From Chaetoderma sp. LZ-2023a (Eukaryota; Mollusca; Caudofoveata; Chaetodermatida; Chaetodermatidae), in assembly GCA_034401795.1 (NCBI GenBank), contig JAVVLW010001440.1, positions 333,501-397,500 of the forward strand: 64,000 nt of DNA, read 5' to 3'. Below are positions 49,298 to 61,284 of the stretch, piece by piece. Below the pieces are notes generated by a model. The model was not told where the DNA came from. It made no database searches and worked only from the letters and a program-made list of their open reading frames with translations. Position 1 is the first letter of the stretch, and each line of letters opens with the position of its first letter. The translations under genes and the position numbers were made by a program.

Positions 49298-49934
49298 GAT
49301 GTGCGGGGCATACCTAAAACTAGGTACATCGATTAATCACTAATCTTGAGAAATGTTTTTAATAATCCGTTATTGAAAATTAATTGTTATTTCTAATGTC
49401 TAGCTGCATTAATTAGCATGCTTTCTATTGCCACAATGAGTTATGATTCTGCGATTATCATTGAATTCACCATATTATTATACTATAGTGCACCTAGCAA
49501 GGAGAGATCTAGCCTACCAAAGATCGTCGGATTCCGGACAAGTCCCACTGACGCATACAGTGGAGACGAAAGATTTCGGCTGGAATGATCTATACGGTTT
49601 GGATGATAACAATATATCCCAAGATGCGGCTTCTGAGAAAGGTAACTAGCGAGCTATTACACTGTATACTAATCTCTTATAATACAGAAAAATGAAATAT
49701 AGGTCACGTTTGCCGATCTCAGAACCCACCACTGATTAATACAATTGCTTAAATCAACCGAATATAAGTTATCCCCGATTCAACCAATGTGACATAGCTA
49801 AATTGTCGCCTCCGTGGTATAAAGGATGAGCATATTTTCAAGAGCTAACGATCTTCTGTAAAGGGCGGAAAACATCCGTCGAACTGGATTTTATCTGAGA
49901 TGCTGGTTTATGGGCAGTTAATGTAGGAGATATC
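49298..49934. other. Non-coding stretch, no gene seen
   Basis: Short frames only. The last part is the insertion target of the following LINE. Confidence 0.4.
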
Positions 49935-49945
49935 GCAGCTGTAGA
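49935..49945. repeat. Target-site duplication, left copy
   Basis: gcagctgtaga, repeated exactly at 53528-53538 after the LINE 3' tail. Confidence 0.8.
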
Positions 49946-52900
49946 AGGGGTTACCAACAAGAAATCAGAGCTCGAACAGTTCCTGTACGAAAACAACATT
50001 GATATCTGCTGCATTCAAGAGACACACCTGCAAGAAGGAAAACCATTTAAGATCAGAGGTTACCAGATTTTCCGGTGTGATCGAAGAGGAAGAAAGAAAG
50101 GTGGGGTGATCACCTTGGTCCGAAACAGCGTGAACGCCAGCCAGATCAAAACCTTTATGGAAGAGGCAGAATATATCAAGATCAAGGTAACAACCAGCAA
50201 CTCTGTGATTGAAATTATCAATTATTACTGCCCTAATGACAAGAATCTCTCACTTGACACAATCCAGGTCCCGGACCGCCACTTCCTCATTGCGGGAGAC
50301 TTTAATAGCCAGTCCCAGAGCTGGGGATACGGAACACTTGATAAACGAAGAGAAGACATTGAAGCATGGCAAGATGAAAAGCATCTTTTACTTGTCAGAT
50401 CAGCTTACCTTCTACTCGCGTCGATGGCACTCGACAACAACGCCGGACTTGGTATTTTGTACAGAAGCCATTCACAGAAACCTCAGTAGAGTGGTCGGAT
50501 CGCAGTTAGGAGGAAGCGACCACCGCCCAGTCCTCCTCTCTCTTTCTGGAAGTATTTCGACAAGTTCACCTCAACATCCAAGGTGGAACTACAAAAAGGC
50601 AAATTGGAGTCTGTTCGGCATTCGTTCCAATGAGCTTACCCATAATATAGCAGTAGAAGGGAGAAACATCAACAATGTGGTCAAGGAATTTAATTCAAGT
50701 ATCCTCATGGCTGCCAACGAAGCGATTCCTCGAGGGTTCAGGAAAAACTACCGCCCCTACTGGACAACAGAACTGCAAGCAGCACATGATAAACTAGACA
50801 AGGCCAGAGAAGATGCAGAGGGTAATCCCTGTCATGAAAACCACTTCACGCTACAACAAACTAAAGCCAGGTATCTAAAGACCAAGCTGGATGCCAAAAG
50901 AAGAAGCTGGAGGGAAAAGATGGCAGGGTTTAATTTAGAGAGAGAGAGAGACACCACAAAGCTATGGGGACTGACTAAAGCACTGAATGATGAGGGTGTC
51001 GGGGGAGAGAAGATTACTCCTGATGAAGATGGACAAACACTGACAGGAAAGATGGCTGCAGATGCCTTTGCGAAGGTATATGCAAAAGAAAGCAACATTT
51101 CTATACCACGAATGCGTCAAAAGGAGGTTAAAAAAGAGCAAAAGGAAAGAAGAGACACCAACACTCACGATGCAATGAAAGTTGGCATTAGTTTAGCAGA
51201 ACTGAGGAAGGCTATCCACCAATTGAAAAAGAAGAAATCTCCCGGGCCAGATGGCATTACGAATGAAATGATCCAACACCTTGGTAATGCATCTCTTCGC
51301 AAGTTGCTAGACATCTTTAATCTCAGTTGGACCAATGAAGAGGTTCCTCAGTCCTGGAAGGAAGCCAGAATGACTCCTATTCTGAAAAAAGGAAAGAACA
51401 AGATGAAAGTGCTGAGCTACCGTCCTATCAGTCTTACAAGCTGCATATACAAGACCATGGAGCGCATCATCAACCAGCGGTTGCAGTGGTACCTGGAGTC
51501 AGAGAACATTATAGTTTCAGAGCAGGCCGGCTTCGGAAGATACAGGAGCACAGAAGATAAAACAACACATCTTGCACAGGTCATAGAGGACACTTTTCAA
51601 GCCAAGAAGGTGATACTAGCTGCCTTTATCGACCTGCAGAAGGCATTTGACAAGGTGTGGAAGGATAGCCTCCTCGTGAAGCTCCGGCGCACAGGCATCG
51701 GTGGCAACATGTTCCGATGGACCAAGTCATACCTACACAATCGCAGAGCTAGGGTGCTGGTGGAAGGACAATCTGGACAGAATGTATTGCTGAGACAAGG
51801 GGTGCTACAAGGCGGAGTATTATCACCAACTCTGTTCATACTCTTCATTAATGACATTGTAGCAGAGCTGCCCAATGGGATCCAAGCAGCCCTCTCTGCA
51901 GATGACGCCGTACTCTGGTGCACCGAGGAGTACACAACGACCGCCACGTACAGAATGCAGCTCGCCAATCGCTGGTCTATTACCATCAACAAAGAAAAAT
52001 CATCAGCCATGCTATTCTCACTGTCCACCAAAACCAAGGTTGGCAATCTGACACTGGGCGATACTCCACTCGAGTACGAGGACCAGCAAACATACCTGGG
52101 AGTCACATATGACAGAGGATTAACATGGAAGAAGCACATCCAGAACGCAAAGGCCGGAAGAAAGCTAAACATCATGAGGAAGCTGGCAGGAACAAAGTGG
52201 GGTGCCAATGAAAGGATCCTCAAGACCATCTACCTAGGTGCCGTACGACCACACCTTGAGTATGGATCCAGCTCATGGATGAAAGCAGCTAAATCTCATC
52301 AACAGACCCTCGACAGAGTACAAAACCAGGCACTGCGCATCATCACTGGTGGAATGAGATCAACACCAATAGAAAAAATGGAGCAGACAGCAAGCATCCT
52401 CCCACTTAGCAAAGGAAGGGAAATGCAAAGCACTTATCCAAGCTGCAAAGTTCAAATCGTTCAACAACCACCCGATGAAGATCAGGCAAGCACAGCTGTC
52501 ATCAGGAAGACTTAAAAGATCAAGTTTTGTGAAAGAGACAAAAGCACTTCAAAGGAAATGTTGCCAGCACAAATAGAAGACCCAAACCACACCCTTGATC
52601 CTCCACTCTGGGAAAACAAACTAGAGAGCATAGCTATTCGCACCACAGTACCTCGTCTCACAACCAAAGATGAACACAGTGATGTGAGCGAGAAGGCCCT
52701 GACCCTAGCCATGCTGGAAGAAATGTACCCTCAGGAGACATGGATAAGGATCTACACAGATGGATCAGCCAAAGATGCAATTAGGAGCGGACGTGCCGGA
52801 CTGCACATACAGTATCCAAACGGACAACATGAGTCAGCTGCAATACCGACAGGCAAACACTGCACAAACTACAGAGCTGAAGTCGAAGCACTGGTTCATG

Positions 52901-53499
52901 CAGCTAACACCATCAGCAGAACAGCAGACCCTATTGCACAGATTGTCTTTTTATCTGATGCCCGCTCCGTCCTTGAAGCTATCACCAAAGGTAAGCTGCC
53001 ACAATTTGAAGAAGCACTACAAACCATCAAATGCTTTCGGATAGCACTGCAGTGGATCCCCTCACACTGTGGAGTCCAAGGAAATGAGGAAGGAGACAAG
53101 ATGGCAAAGGTGGGTGCAGAAGAGAATCAGACAGAAAACATGGTTACCCATACAGAGATGAAGACTATCATCAAGTCCCTCTATAGAACACCTCAATCAG
53201 AAGATGCCTACCATCATCTCTCGAGGCCAGGGCAAGTGACCATTTTTCGTCTCAGAACTGTACACAACAGACTAAACCAACACATATACAGGCGGTACCA
53301 CCTTACGACATCACCCGCTGGTCCTCGTGGAGAAGCAGAACAGACCACAGAGCACATACTTCAATGCTGCAGTACGTATCAGCTGCTGAGAGAAGAGATC
53401 TGGCCTTTGTCAACCTCTTTTCTTGAAAAGCTGTATGGGTCTGTGGAAGAACTGCAGAAAACCACAGATTTCATCCTGAGAACGGCTCTCCAAGTGTGA
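49946..53499 (+). pseudogene. I-like LINE ORF2: endonuclease, reverse transcriptase, RNase H
   Basis: The endonuclease reads NKKSELEQFLYENNIDICC, IQETHLQE, NYYCPND and AGDFNSQSQSWGYG. It shifts near 50395 into TPDLVFC..GGSDHRPVLLSL. The RT (about 51230-52100) has KKKSPGPDGITNEM, YRPISLTS, FIDLQKAFDKVW, QGGVLSPTLF and the palm box SADDAV, where the usual Tyr before ADD is Ser. The segment after it (TATYRMQLANRWSITINKEK) looks several residues short compared with relatives. Two more shifts fall near 52425 and 52555. RNase H (about 52742-53110) has YTDGSAKDAIRSGRAG, NYRAEVEAL, FLSDARSVLE and WIPSHCGVQGNEEGDKMA, so the D, E, D, D residues are all present. The terminal zinc motif has lost Cys (AGPRGEAEQ against ACPCGETEQ in the minus-strand copy). 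It stops at 53499. Confidence 0.9.
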
Positions 53500-53527
53500 T
53501 ACCAGCGATCGAAAAGAAGAAGAAGAA
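49946..53527 (+). mobile_element. I-superfamily-like LINE, 5'-truncated, bounded by an 11-bp duplication
   Basis: A 3.58-kb insertion. ORF2 begins within the endonuclease with no start codon or ORF1. It passes through RT and RNase H, and the element ends aaaagaagaagaagaa at 53527. Exact 11-bp duplications flank it, the mark of target-primed reverse transcription with 5' truncation. The RNase H after RT places it in the I group (I, Nimb, Ingi and relatives). The 3' ends at 55788-56280 and 61985-62024 belong to the same family. Confidence 0.85.
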
Positions 53528-53538
53528 GCAGCTGTAGA
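53528..53538. repeat. Target-site duplication, right copy
   Basis: gcagctgtaga, identical to 49935-49945. Confidence 0.8.
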
Positions 53539-54249
53539 TCTGGCAGGTTGGTTGTCAGTAGAATATGACCTGCATACCTTAGAAAGACACATGTGGCATG
53601 TCGGCGTCTCAGCTGTACACGTTTTCGGGGGATATTTAGTCTAAGAACAGAAGTAACACTTGACCCCGATTGCCGCCGTCTGGGTATTAATTGAGTGTTC
53701 CTCTAGAGGAGAAGGCAGAGATGAAATTTTGGACGTGGCTGCAGCTGCTGTTGGTAGCGGGTTATCTGAAAAGCTGTAGGCCTCGGAACTCTTTTGAGCG
53801 GATCTAAGTCAAGTGTCTTGTTCTGAAGCAGTCACTGGCGTATTGAGATTGACTGGAGTCCGGTAATGAACGAATCACATACACCTTCTTCTAAATATAC
53901 TGCCATTCTGATAGTTGCAATCTTTTGGCAGTGTTTTGAGTGCTTGTAGGAAATCGGCGAGTGTTTCTCCACTCCGCTTGTGTCGAGTGGCAAGCACATG
54001 ACGGGAAAAATGTTAACGTCGTTTGTTAATAGTATAAAGTGTTCAGATTCTTGGTAGGTAAGATAGAAAGAAAGTGTTCTGAGGTTTGATGTCAGTGGAG
54101 CTAATTCGTGCTTGTTAAACTCTGGCTCGGATCAGTGTCCAGCCTCTCTATGTCAATAAAACTGAAGTGATAAGACGACTATGATGATAGATGTGAGGCT
54201 TTTATTGACATAGAACACAAGTTGGGATCTGAAACACTATAATAACACA
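53539..54249. other. Non-coding stretch, no gene seen
   Basis: No motif-bearing frame. Two inverted words (tctatgtcaataaaa near 54149; tttattgacataga near 54199) make a small hairpin. Confidence 0.4.
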
Positions 54250-54445
54250 CATCGATTAGAAATGATATACTAATAATCATCGATTAGAAATGATATAATA
54301 ATACACATCGATTAGAAATGATATAATAATAGACATCGATTAGAAATGATATAATAATACACATCGATTAGAAATGATATAATAATAAACATTGATTAGA
54401 AATAATATAATAATACACATCGATTCGAAATGATATAATAATAAA
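54250..54445. repeat. Seven tandem copies of a 28-bp unit
   Basis: The unit catcgattagaaatgatata plus ataataca is repeated seven times at exactly 28-bp steps with few changes. There are no unique spacers, so it is a tandem minisatellite and not a CRISPR-like array. It ends ten bases before the TTAA of the adjacent MITE. Confidence 0.93.
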
Positions 54446-54459
54446 CATAACATAATTAA

Positions 54460-54985
54460 CCCTTTCGTGACAACGTTTCTTCATGTAAATGTTCGCTGGG
54501 GATTAAGATTTGTCCATAATTTTCTTAAATTTGACAAATTTCAATAGAATAAATGTGTTACTTTCAAATGCGTATTTATACCTAAACCAACCACCTCACG
54601 CATGACTATGCCGGCCGTAGATTGCCCATGCATTAGTAATAGGATTTCTGATAACGCTATACACTATACCCTAGCCTTGATGTTGGTGGGGTCACTGGAA
54701 TTCTGCGCAATTGGACCCCGTGGAGATGGGTGGGTGGGGTGGGGTGGGGTGATGGTGGTGGTGGTGATGGTGGTAGGGTGTATTTTCTTAAAATAGCAGC
54801 TATGCATATACTGATGACGTGATGCAAGGTACAAATTAGGCTCGTTATTGTGTGTCAAACTGCTAAAGGGAGACAACTGTTTATGTCAAGATGTTGCTAG
54901 TAATGCCATCTTAGCGTGTAGGCCGTCCTCGGCGGTGTAGTCCTTAGTGAACTGGCCAGCTATGGCCGGGGTAGGCACGAAAGGG
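54460..54985. mobile_element. piggyBac-type MITE with TTAA duplication
   Basis: TTAA (54456-54459) is followed by CCCTTTCGTGAC. The right end reads GGCACGAAAGGG followed by TTAA (54986-54989). Inverted termini of 10 bp starting CCC, together with a TTAA duplication, are diagnostic for the piggyBac superfamily. It is 526 bp long and encodes no transposase, so it depends on one elsewhere. A GGT/GGTGGGG tract lies inside at about 54709-54779. Confidence 0.82.
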
Positions 54986-54989
54986 TTAA

Positions 54990-55777
54990 ATGTGTGTCTG
55001 TGCGTGCGTGCGTGTGTGCGCGCATGTGCGTGTGTACATGTTTGTTTTGACATTCGGGAGGTGATGGTCGGGATAATTCAATGTTCATAGCGTCCATGGG
55101 TCGTCACCCATAAATGTCGGTTGACACATCGGCACCTAAGCGACTTAGTATTTTAACTATTAGAAAAACTCTAGCTAGACCGTGTTTGCAACTTGCCCAC
55201 GACGGAGGGAAAAGGAACGTGGCATCACAGTCCATCGGTGTCCATTGATGAACGCGCGTAGGATGGAAATCGTTACACGGCTACGAAGAGAAGCGAAATA
55301 TATGCCCAGATTTCAGGTCATAAAACCTGTACAAACCTAAATAATGAACATAACTGTTCAATAATATAATAATCATTAATACTCAATGAAGTCTCAGAGA
55401 AATATCACGTTATGGTATCCCAAACCTAAATATGAAAATGTAATATATATATACACATACATAGCTACACATATATATCCGGAATTACTAGGACGTTATT
55501 GTGTTAAAAACTACTGACGAATGATGGCAAGTATGTAACCACCTACCCCTATTTATGTGGTGTGATGAATAATGTGTTGAGGGTTAAAATGTACACCTGG
55601 CACTTTATAGTAATCTGGGTAAATTATAGTTATACATACACCGTGTCCGTATGTGTAGATATATGTCCGCAAATATATAAATCGTTCCACGTAAGATGTA
55701 AAGGTTCTTCCGGAGAGTAAATATGGTGGTCGTGGTGGGTGTGTAGTAAATGTTCATTCTCCGAACAGGAACGCTCA
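54990..55777. other. Non-coding stretch, no gene seen
   Basis: Short (TGCG)n and TATATA-rich patches. No gene. Confidence 0.4.
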
Positions 55778-55787
55778 GAATCCAGAC

Positions 55788-56280
55788 TTCTTCTTCTTTT
55801 TTTTCGATCGCTGGTATCACACTTGGAGAGCCGTTCCCAAGATGAAATCTGTGGTTTTCTGCAGTTGTTCCACAGGCCCATACAGCTTTTCAAGAAAAGA
55901 GGTTGACAAAGGCCAGATCTCTTCTCTCAGCAGCTGATACGTACTGCAACATTGAAGTATGTGATCTGTGGTCTGTTCTGTTTCTCCACAAGGACAAGCG
56001 GGCGATTTCGTAAGGTGGAACCGCCTGTATATGTGTCGGTTTAGTCTGTTGTGTCCCGTTCTGAGACGAAAAATAGTCACTTGCTCTGGCCTCGAGAGAT
56101 GATGGTAGGCATCTTCTGATTGAGGTGTTCTATAGAGTGACTTGATGATAGTCTTCATCTCTGTATGGGTAACCATGTTTTCTGTCTGATTCTCTTCTGC
56201 ACCCACCTTTGCCATCTTGTCTGCTTCCTCATTTCCTTGGACTCCACAATGTGAGGGGATCCACTGCAGTGCTATCCGAA
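55788..56280 (-). mobile_element. 5'-truncated copy of the I-like LINE, minus strand
   Basis: 493 bp matching 53036-53527 in inverse orientation, including the (GAA)n tail at 55788-55799. It is flanked by gaatccagac (55778-55787) and gaatcccgac (56281-56290), a 10-bp duplication with one mismatch. Confidence 0.87.
55817..56280 (-). pseudogene. RNase H tail and zinc motif of the I-like LINE
   Basis: Translates as RIALQWIPSHCGVQGNEEAD and continues open to the family stop at 55817-55819. It keeps the intact zinc motif CPCGETEQTTDHILQCC that is damaged in the larger copy at 49946. Only the last 154 codons are present; codons upstream of 56280 belong to unrelated flanking DNA. It is useful for reconstructing which changes in the longer copy are decay. 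Confidence 0.88.
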
Positions 56281-56290
56281 GAATCCCGAC

Positions 56291-57680
56291 GAAGCCCGGA
56301 CAGTTCACGGTGGCGAAAACAACCTTGGAACAACCGCTAACAATTGCCAAACAGTTCATCTCTTATCAGTAGTGATGGTGCCAGTAGATCCATTAATAAC
56401 ACTAGCGGCCGATCACGGATATTTTACATCAACCATCCATTAATCTGACAAATGTGTGCACACTACGATCGAAGAGAGGTCCGACGCTCCTTCAGTGGGA
56501 TGAGTAAAACCGACTGCCAGTCGACTCTGAGAAGTCACGCAGAAAGATGTCTGGACCACGTGCTTCAAGACCGCCTCACACTCCGAAACTCAATATTATT
56601 CAGGAAAATAGTTAAATCTTGGAAAGCTAATGCGTCTGGAATGGCCATGAACCATGTGCAGAATTTATCATGAGAAGTAAAAGGTAGGCAGTGTCGTCCT
56701 AGTTCCCAATGGGCCCCAAGGTATGAACAAACTGAATTCATGGATAAGCATCCGTTTGCCCAAAATAACTTAGGACAGTTATGAAGTTTCCGATAAATTT
56801 CAGTACTACCTTGCTGGAGTTCCCCATCCTCAAACGCGTCGAACAAATAGTAACCAAGAAAGTCTAATCTAAATTGAAGAGAAATGTTCTCTTTAAACAA
56901 TAATGTTCGCAGGAAACTAACTCTTCTGACCCGCTTCGTAGATTAAACTGGCTTACTAATGCTAATAACTAATACACATAATTTCTACAGCCGCTGGTGA
57001 TCGTCTGGCGTGGACAAAGCAGAGAAGGGCTACATAACTTGGGGGAAAGGTTCCCTATATCTGATTTATAGCATGACTGGCACCCGACTAGTTCTAACGA
57101 TGATAATTTCTACACAGCGATGATGACCACGCCGAGGCGAAGATGTTAACCGTATTTTGAGCTGGCTGCAGCCACTTAACTCAGATGAGACGACGTCTGT
57201 CGCCACTCTTTCGAAAAACCTATAAATTGTGCACGTGGAATTGCCGAAACAACTCCTTTTATACACAGATGCCTTAATTTCAGAAAGGTGTGCTCGAAAT
57301 GGACGCTTGGGATGGTGCAGGAAGTCAGCCATGTGACATTTGTCTGCGCGCCAAGGACATTTTCCTGTAAATACAGCCCACGCATGGTGGCTGGAAAATT
57401 GTAATCATCCATAACTCAGTAAATACTGCGCCGGTTCTGAAGCTGTCTTCAAATTCGTGATTCCTGATAAATCCACATGGGAAAAGTGTAAACACGTCTC
57501 CAAAAATACAGTTTCAATGCAGTTAGTATTACGCATTGCTAATTATTATAATAATTAGTAGACCCCTGAACACACACGCAACCGCTTTCCAGTAGAATAA
57601 ACATTTCACGAATTCATGGTCAAATCCCACAAGGTATAGTTAAAAGACACTGGATATTCCTGTCGTATCCTTTGTTTCTA

Positions 57681-57684
<4 letters not shown>
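56291..57684. other. Non-coding stretch, no gene seen
   Basis: Several frames of 70-110 codons without motif or repeat match (for example the minus-strand one at 56565-56900). Not called. Confidence 0.4.
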
Positions 57685-57726
<42 letters not shown>

Positions 57727-57800
57727 CTCTCTCTCTCCCTCCCTCCCTCTCTCCCTCCCTCCCTCCTCCTCCTTCCCCGCGCTCTCTCTCTCTCTCTCTC
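57685..57800. repeat. (CT)n microsatellite with CCCT interruptions
   Basis: CT dinucleotides broken by CCCTCC and CTCCTT patches in the middle. The Arg/Glu-rich frame on the minus strand is an artefact. Confidence 0.96.
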
Positions 57801-58899
57801 ACGTAGATTGCGCGCATTCCATTCCAATTAAACTTATTTCCAGTCTACTGGCTAATGACTAGTCAAACACTAATATAGTGATTAATAAGAGAAAAACGTG
57901 TCACAAGTGTAAGTAAATCATGTTCGTGAACGTGTATCTATCGGTAGGCACTGGATCTCATCTCATGACCATGAGAAAGCACACTGTAATGAAATTCAGA
58001 GACGGTCAGGTCTCCACGGAGACATCATCGGGCGGAGACTGGATCACACTCGAGGTATGAGTTAGCGTGTAGGACTACACTCTCTAAGCACGCTGGCCTG
58101 ACGAGAGGAGTTCTCACGAATATCATCCTATCTTTGCACCAGCGAGGCGTGCTGCTGTATGCGACTGACCTACATGTCAGCCGCACTTAAAACTGCACCA
58201 AAAAGTGCAGCATTAATTTAAATATTAACTAATATTATGTGATGAATATTTGAACTTCTGCTTAATCTATTGCAATTTACCACCAATGATTTCATTTGCA
58301 CATACAAATAGGGAAGCATCAAATTAGTTCATATCTCGTAGGGACTCTGCCAATGAAGCAGTGGCAGCGTCGTTAGATTTATATTATCATAGTTGGAACC
58401 TTAACATTGTCATATAATTTAATCTATTAGATAGGAAAACAGTCTTTAAGCCAAAGGTTCCTTAGCTCTCCATGCTACTACATAGAGGGGGAAATGCGCA
58501 GTCGCATCAACAGATTACCATACACTCATTCAGCATATACTGTGTCCCATGTAACTAATCGTTCTACGATTGCACACCATCACCCACCAGAATATCAGAT
58601 TTGCAGACTTGATTTCGGATATTGAATAGATGATAATATCGATGCTATTCCGTCATGTTTTCCTTTAACTAGTAGCGTTTTGGGGAAAGATTTTATCTCC
58701 GAGACGCTGCCAATATCAAGCAACAAATAGGATGTGTGCAGCGTCCTTAATGGGGTATCTCTTCGACTGCATCACGGTTCCCAAACAGCGTGGTGTGCTT
58801 GCACATGTTCATTTGCACCCGCGTGTGTGATATATCAAGCACACACGCCAGCTCGCCTGAAGAAAAAACAAAAATCATCCATTGCCGTTAGTAGATTAC
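57801..58899. other. Non-coding stretch, no gene seen
   Basis: No recognisable signal. Confidence 0.4.
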
Positions 58900-59218
58900 C
58901 TGCCCATCCACCCGCCCTCCCGTATGCCCGTCCGCCCTCACCCAGCACACCGACCCACTGCCCGTCTACCCGCCTATCCGTCCACCATCCCGGCAAATGC
59001 ACCAGTTCACCCGCCCACCAGTCTGCCTGCGTGCATGCCCACCCACTTGCCTGCCCACCAACCTGCCGGACCGCAGGCCATTCCGGCCAACCGCCCGATG
59101 GCCAGCCCACCCCCCACCCCCACCCGCCTGTACACCCTCACTCACCCGCCCATCCCAGTTGCCCGCACGCCCGCTTACTCGCTTGCTCATGCACTTGCTC
59201 GCTCGCTAACTCACTCTG
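58900..59218. repeat. C-rich low-complexity tract (CCCGCCCACC-like)
   Basis: Imperfect 4-base-period words (gccc, acccgccc, cctgccca) over 320 bp. Pro/His/Ala-rich frames of up to 163 codons exist only because of this composition. Confidence 0.85.
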
Positions 59219-59879
59219 TCTCTGACATCCATTACTATTATGGGATACGGAATAACATATGGCTATGTTTAGTATTTTCAAAGACAAATGATTTGTACCG
59301 TATGTACAAAGCAAATACGCATTTTATCCCTTGGGTCATTCACCTGGAAGTAAATTGCGTAAAGTGCTGGTGAGAGGAAAAGTGATATGAGCCTTTGAAG
59401 TGATGCTGCTTTAATAATTTGCTGTCATATACATCGGTAGCTTTGGGCATCCTCCTTTTAAATGTACATGCTGCGATGCTAAAGGAACGGCATAATGGAA
59501 AACATACACTTTAGCACTACTAAGGCGTAAATCAAATTTACACAACGTAATTTATTAATATGATGTCAGCCTGGCTTTTGGGATTCTTGTTGCATAACAC
59601 TATTCATAGTTAAGCAATGTAATAGCACTAGGATAGCAATACACCCCCCCCCCCCCGTCCTCATGTACAGACGCATCACACCTGGCCCAGCAATACGGAC
59701 ATCAAACTAATTATGACTACACTTTTTACGAATCAGACTTTTTTAAAACAACTGGTATCGAATGCCGACGAAGAAGAGAACGTTTTTATTAATATATATC
59801 ATTCTCAAAACATGCAATGCAATTAGGTCAGTAGTAATTATTTTTAACACGTAGGCTATATGTTAGCCCCTCGTGTGTC
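59219..59879. other. Non-coding stretch, no gene seen
   Basis: A C run lies at 59644-59656. Otherwise featureless. Confidence 0.4.
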
Positions 59880-60125
59880 TACCTGACCATTTAATGGTCA
59901 AACTGACCAAAAACAACTTTGCAGTGGTCTTCAGACGTGGATATTTGAAAGGCCTAGAGAAGAGTATTCTTTTAATATTTACCACTAGAATTACTGGCTC
60001 GGTAACCGAGCCAGTCATTCTAGTAGTAAACTTTCAAAAAACTTTCAAAAAATACTATTCTCTTAGCTTGCAGATAGACACTAGCTGAGTAAAAACTGTA
60101 TTTTCTTTACAATTGCCCCTTTAAT
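59880..60125. mobile_element. Palindromic MITE copy 2 of 3
   Basis: The centre, about 59985-60032, is an almost perfect palindrome (actagaattactggctcggt / aaccgagccagtcattctag). Flanking arms pair imperfectly (agagaagagtattcttt against the complement of aaatactattctct). It shares these words with 12948-13190 and 62932-63167. Its ends are not cleanly defined. Confidence 0.65.
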
Positions 60126-61284
60126 GGTGAAGCCGGCGAAAAGAAATTCATTGGTAAATGTAGGAAAATAGCCTTCTAAAATTAAAATATCTTGAAAGAT
60201 AGTGACCATCAAAATGTTTAATTGATATATATAATGTAGTATTTTGAGCACTTTGAGGCGCTGCTGACACAAGAGCGGTTGAGTTCATTATTGCATTAAA
60301 CAGCTATATATGATAAAATAACAAGGTTGATAGAATCTCTGTACCTGCGGGTTGCAGATTTTTTTATTTTCCTTATTCGTTCGGATCTCTCGGGGTTCAC
60401 CCACACCCAACATTGCGGAGTCACAGTGTATTGCCACATTATTTCCTGTGTTAAAATCTGTGCAAGATCGGACCAGCAGTTTATTAGATATCCGCATATC
60501 CAAAAATTAATCCGATGCGGATCCGGGTTCTTTTCGCCGGGTCGTTGCTAATGTCTGGAAATCCTTTCAGACGGCAAGTTCATTCGTTGTCTTAAGATTT
60601 TAGCCAACTTTTAGCCAAATTGGAACAGTAGAGTTTTAGATACAGCGTGAAATAATCTGAAACTGAGTGACTGCCGACTGACTAACTGACTGACTAACTA
60701 AGGTCGCGTTCTCACTCGAGAGTTAATCGGGAATAGCGCCATACCTCAGTACGGCGTTGCGCAGGTTAAGTCTCTAGTGAGAACACGGCCTAAAACCATT
60801 ACGGTTTGTTGAGCTGCTACCCGCACCTAAAAATAATAAACTACAGAAAGTTATAACCTATTATAAATAGGACCCAATTTCTAATGAAGATTGAATTTCC
60901 TTCTAGTCCGTTATTCACAGTCCAGACCATAATTCGGATTGCATCTTTTTGCTAGAACGGAATTCATTATTCTGTCTATAGACGTCTAGGCCAGCATCCT
61001 ATTTATGTACACACACGCGCGCGCATTAGACCTGCTTCCTTTGGCCACGTATGGCTTAAACTGCAGCATCTAATACTATACCCTATAATGCCTGCTCCCG
61101 TTTAATTTCGAACTATGAACTACGAATTTCGGCCCTACTTATAATAGGTAAAGTACCATGCAGGCTAACTCCAAGAATGTTGTATGCATGTTGTGGAAGT
61201 ATTACCACATACACTAGATAGATATTGGGAAAGTGACCAGCATTATAATATGGTTATATCAATTCACCTTTCCAGAGTATCCAT
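60126..61284. other. Non-coding stretch with one small palindrome
   Basis: No gene is seen. See the inverted repeat at 60700-60791. Confidence 0.4.
60700..60791. mobile_element. Small palindromic MITE, 92 bp
   Basis: aaggtcgcgttctcact at 60700-60716 is paired with agtgagaacacggcct at about 60776-60791. A second, weaker inner pairing (gagttaa against ttaagtctc) follows. Non-coding. Confidence 0.55.

Noticed and set aside
54250..54445. CRISPR-like array of 28-bp repeats
   Set aside because: Units are directly adjacent with no unique spacers, and the window is eukaryotic.
58734..59225. Two overlapping 163-codon Pro/His/Ala-rich frames
   Set aside because: Products of the CCCGCCCACC-like low-complexity tract, open in several frames at once.
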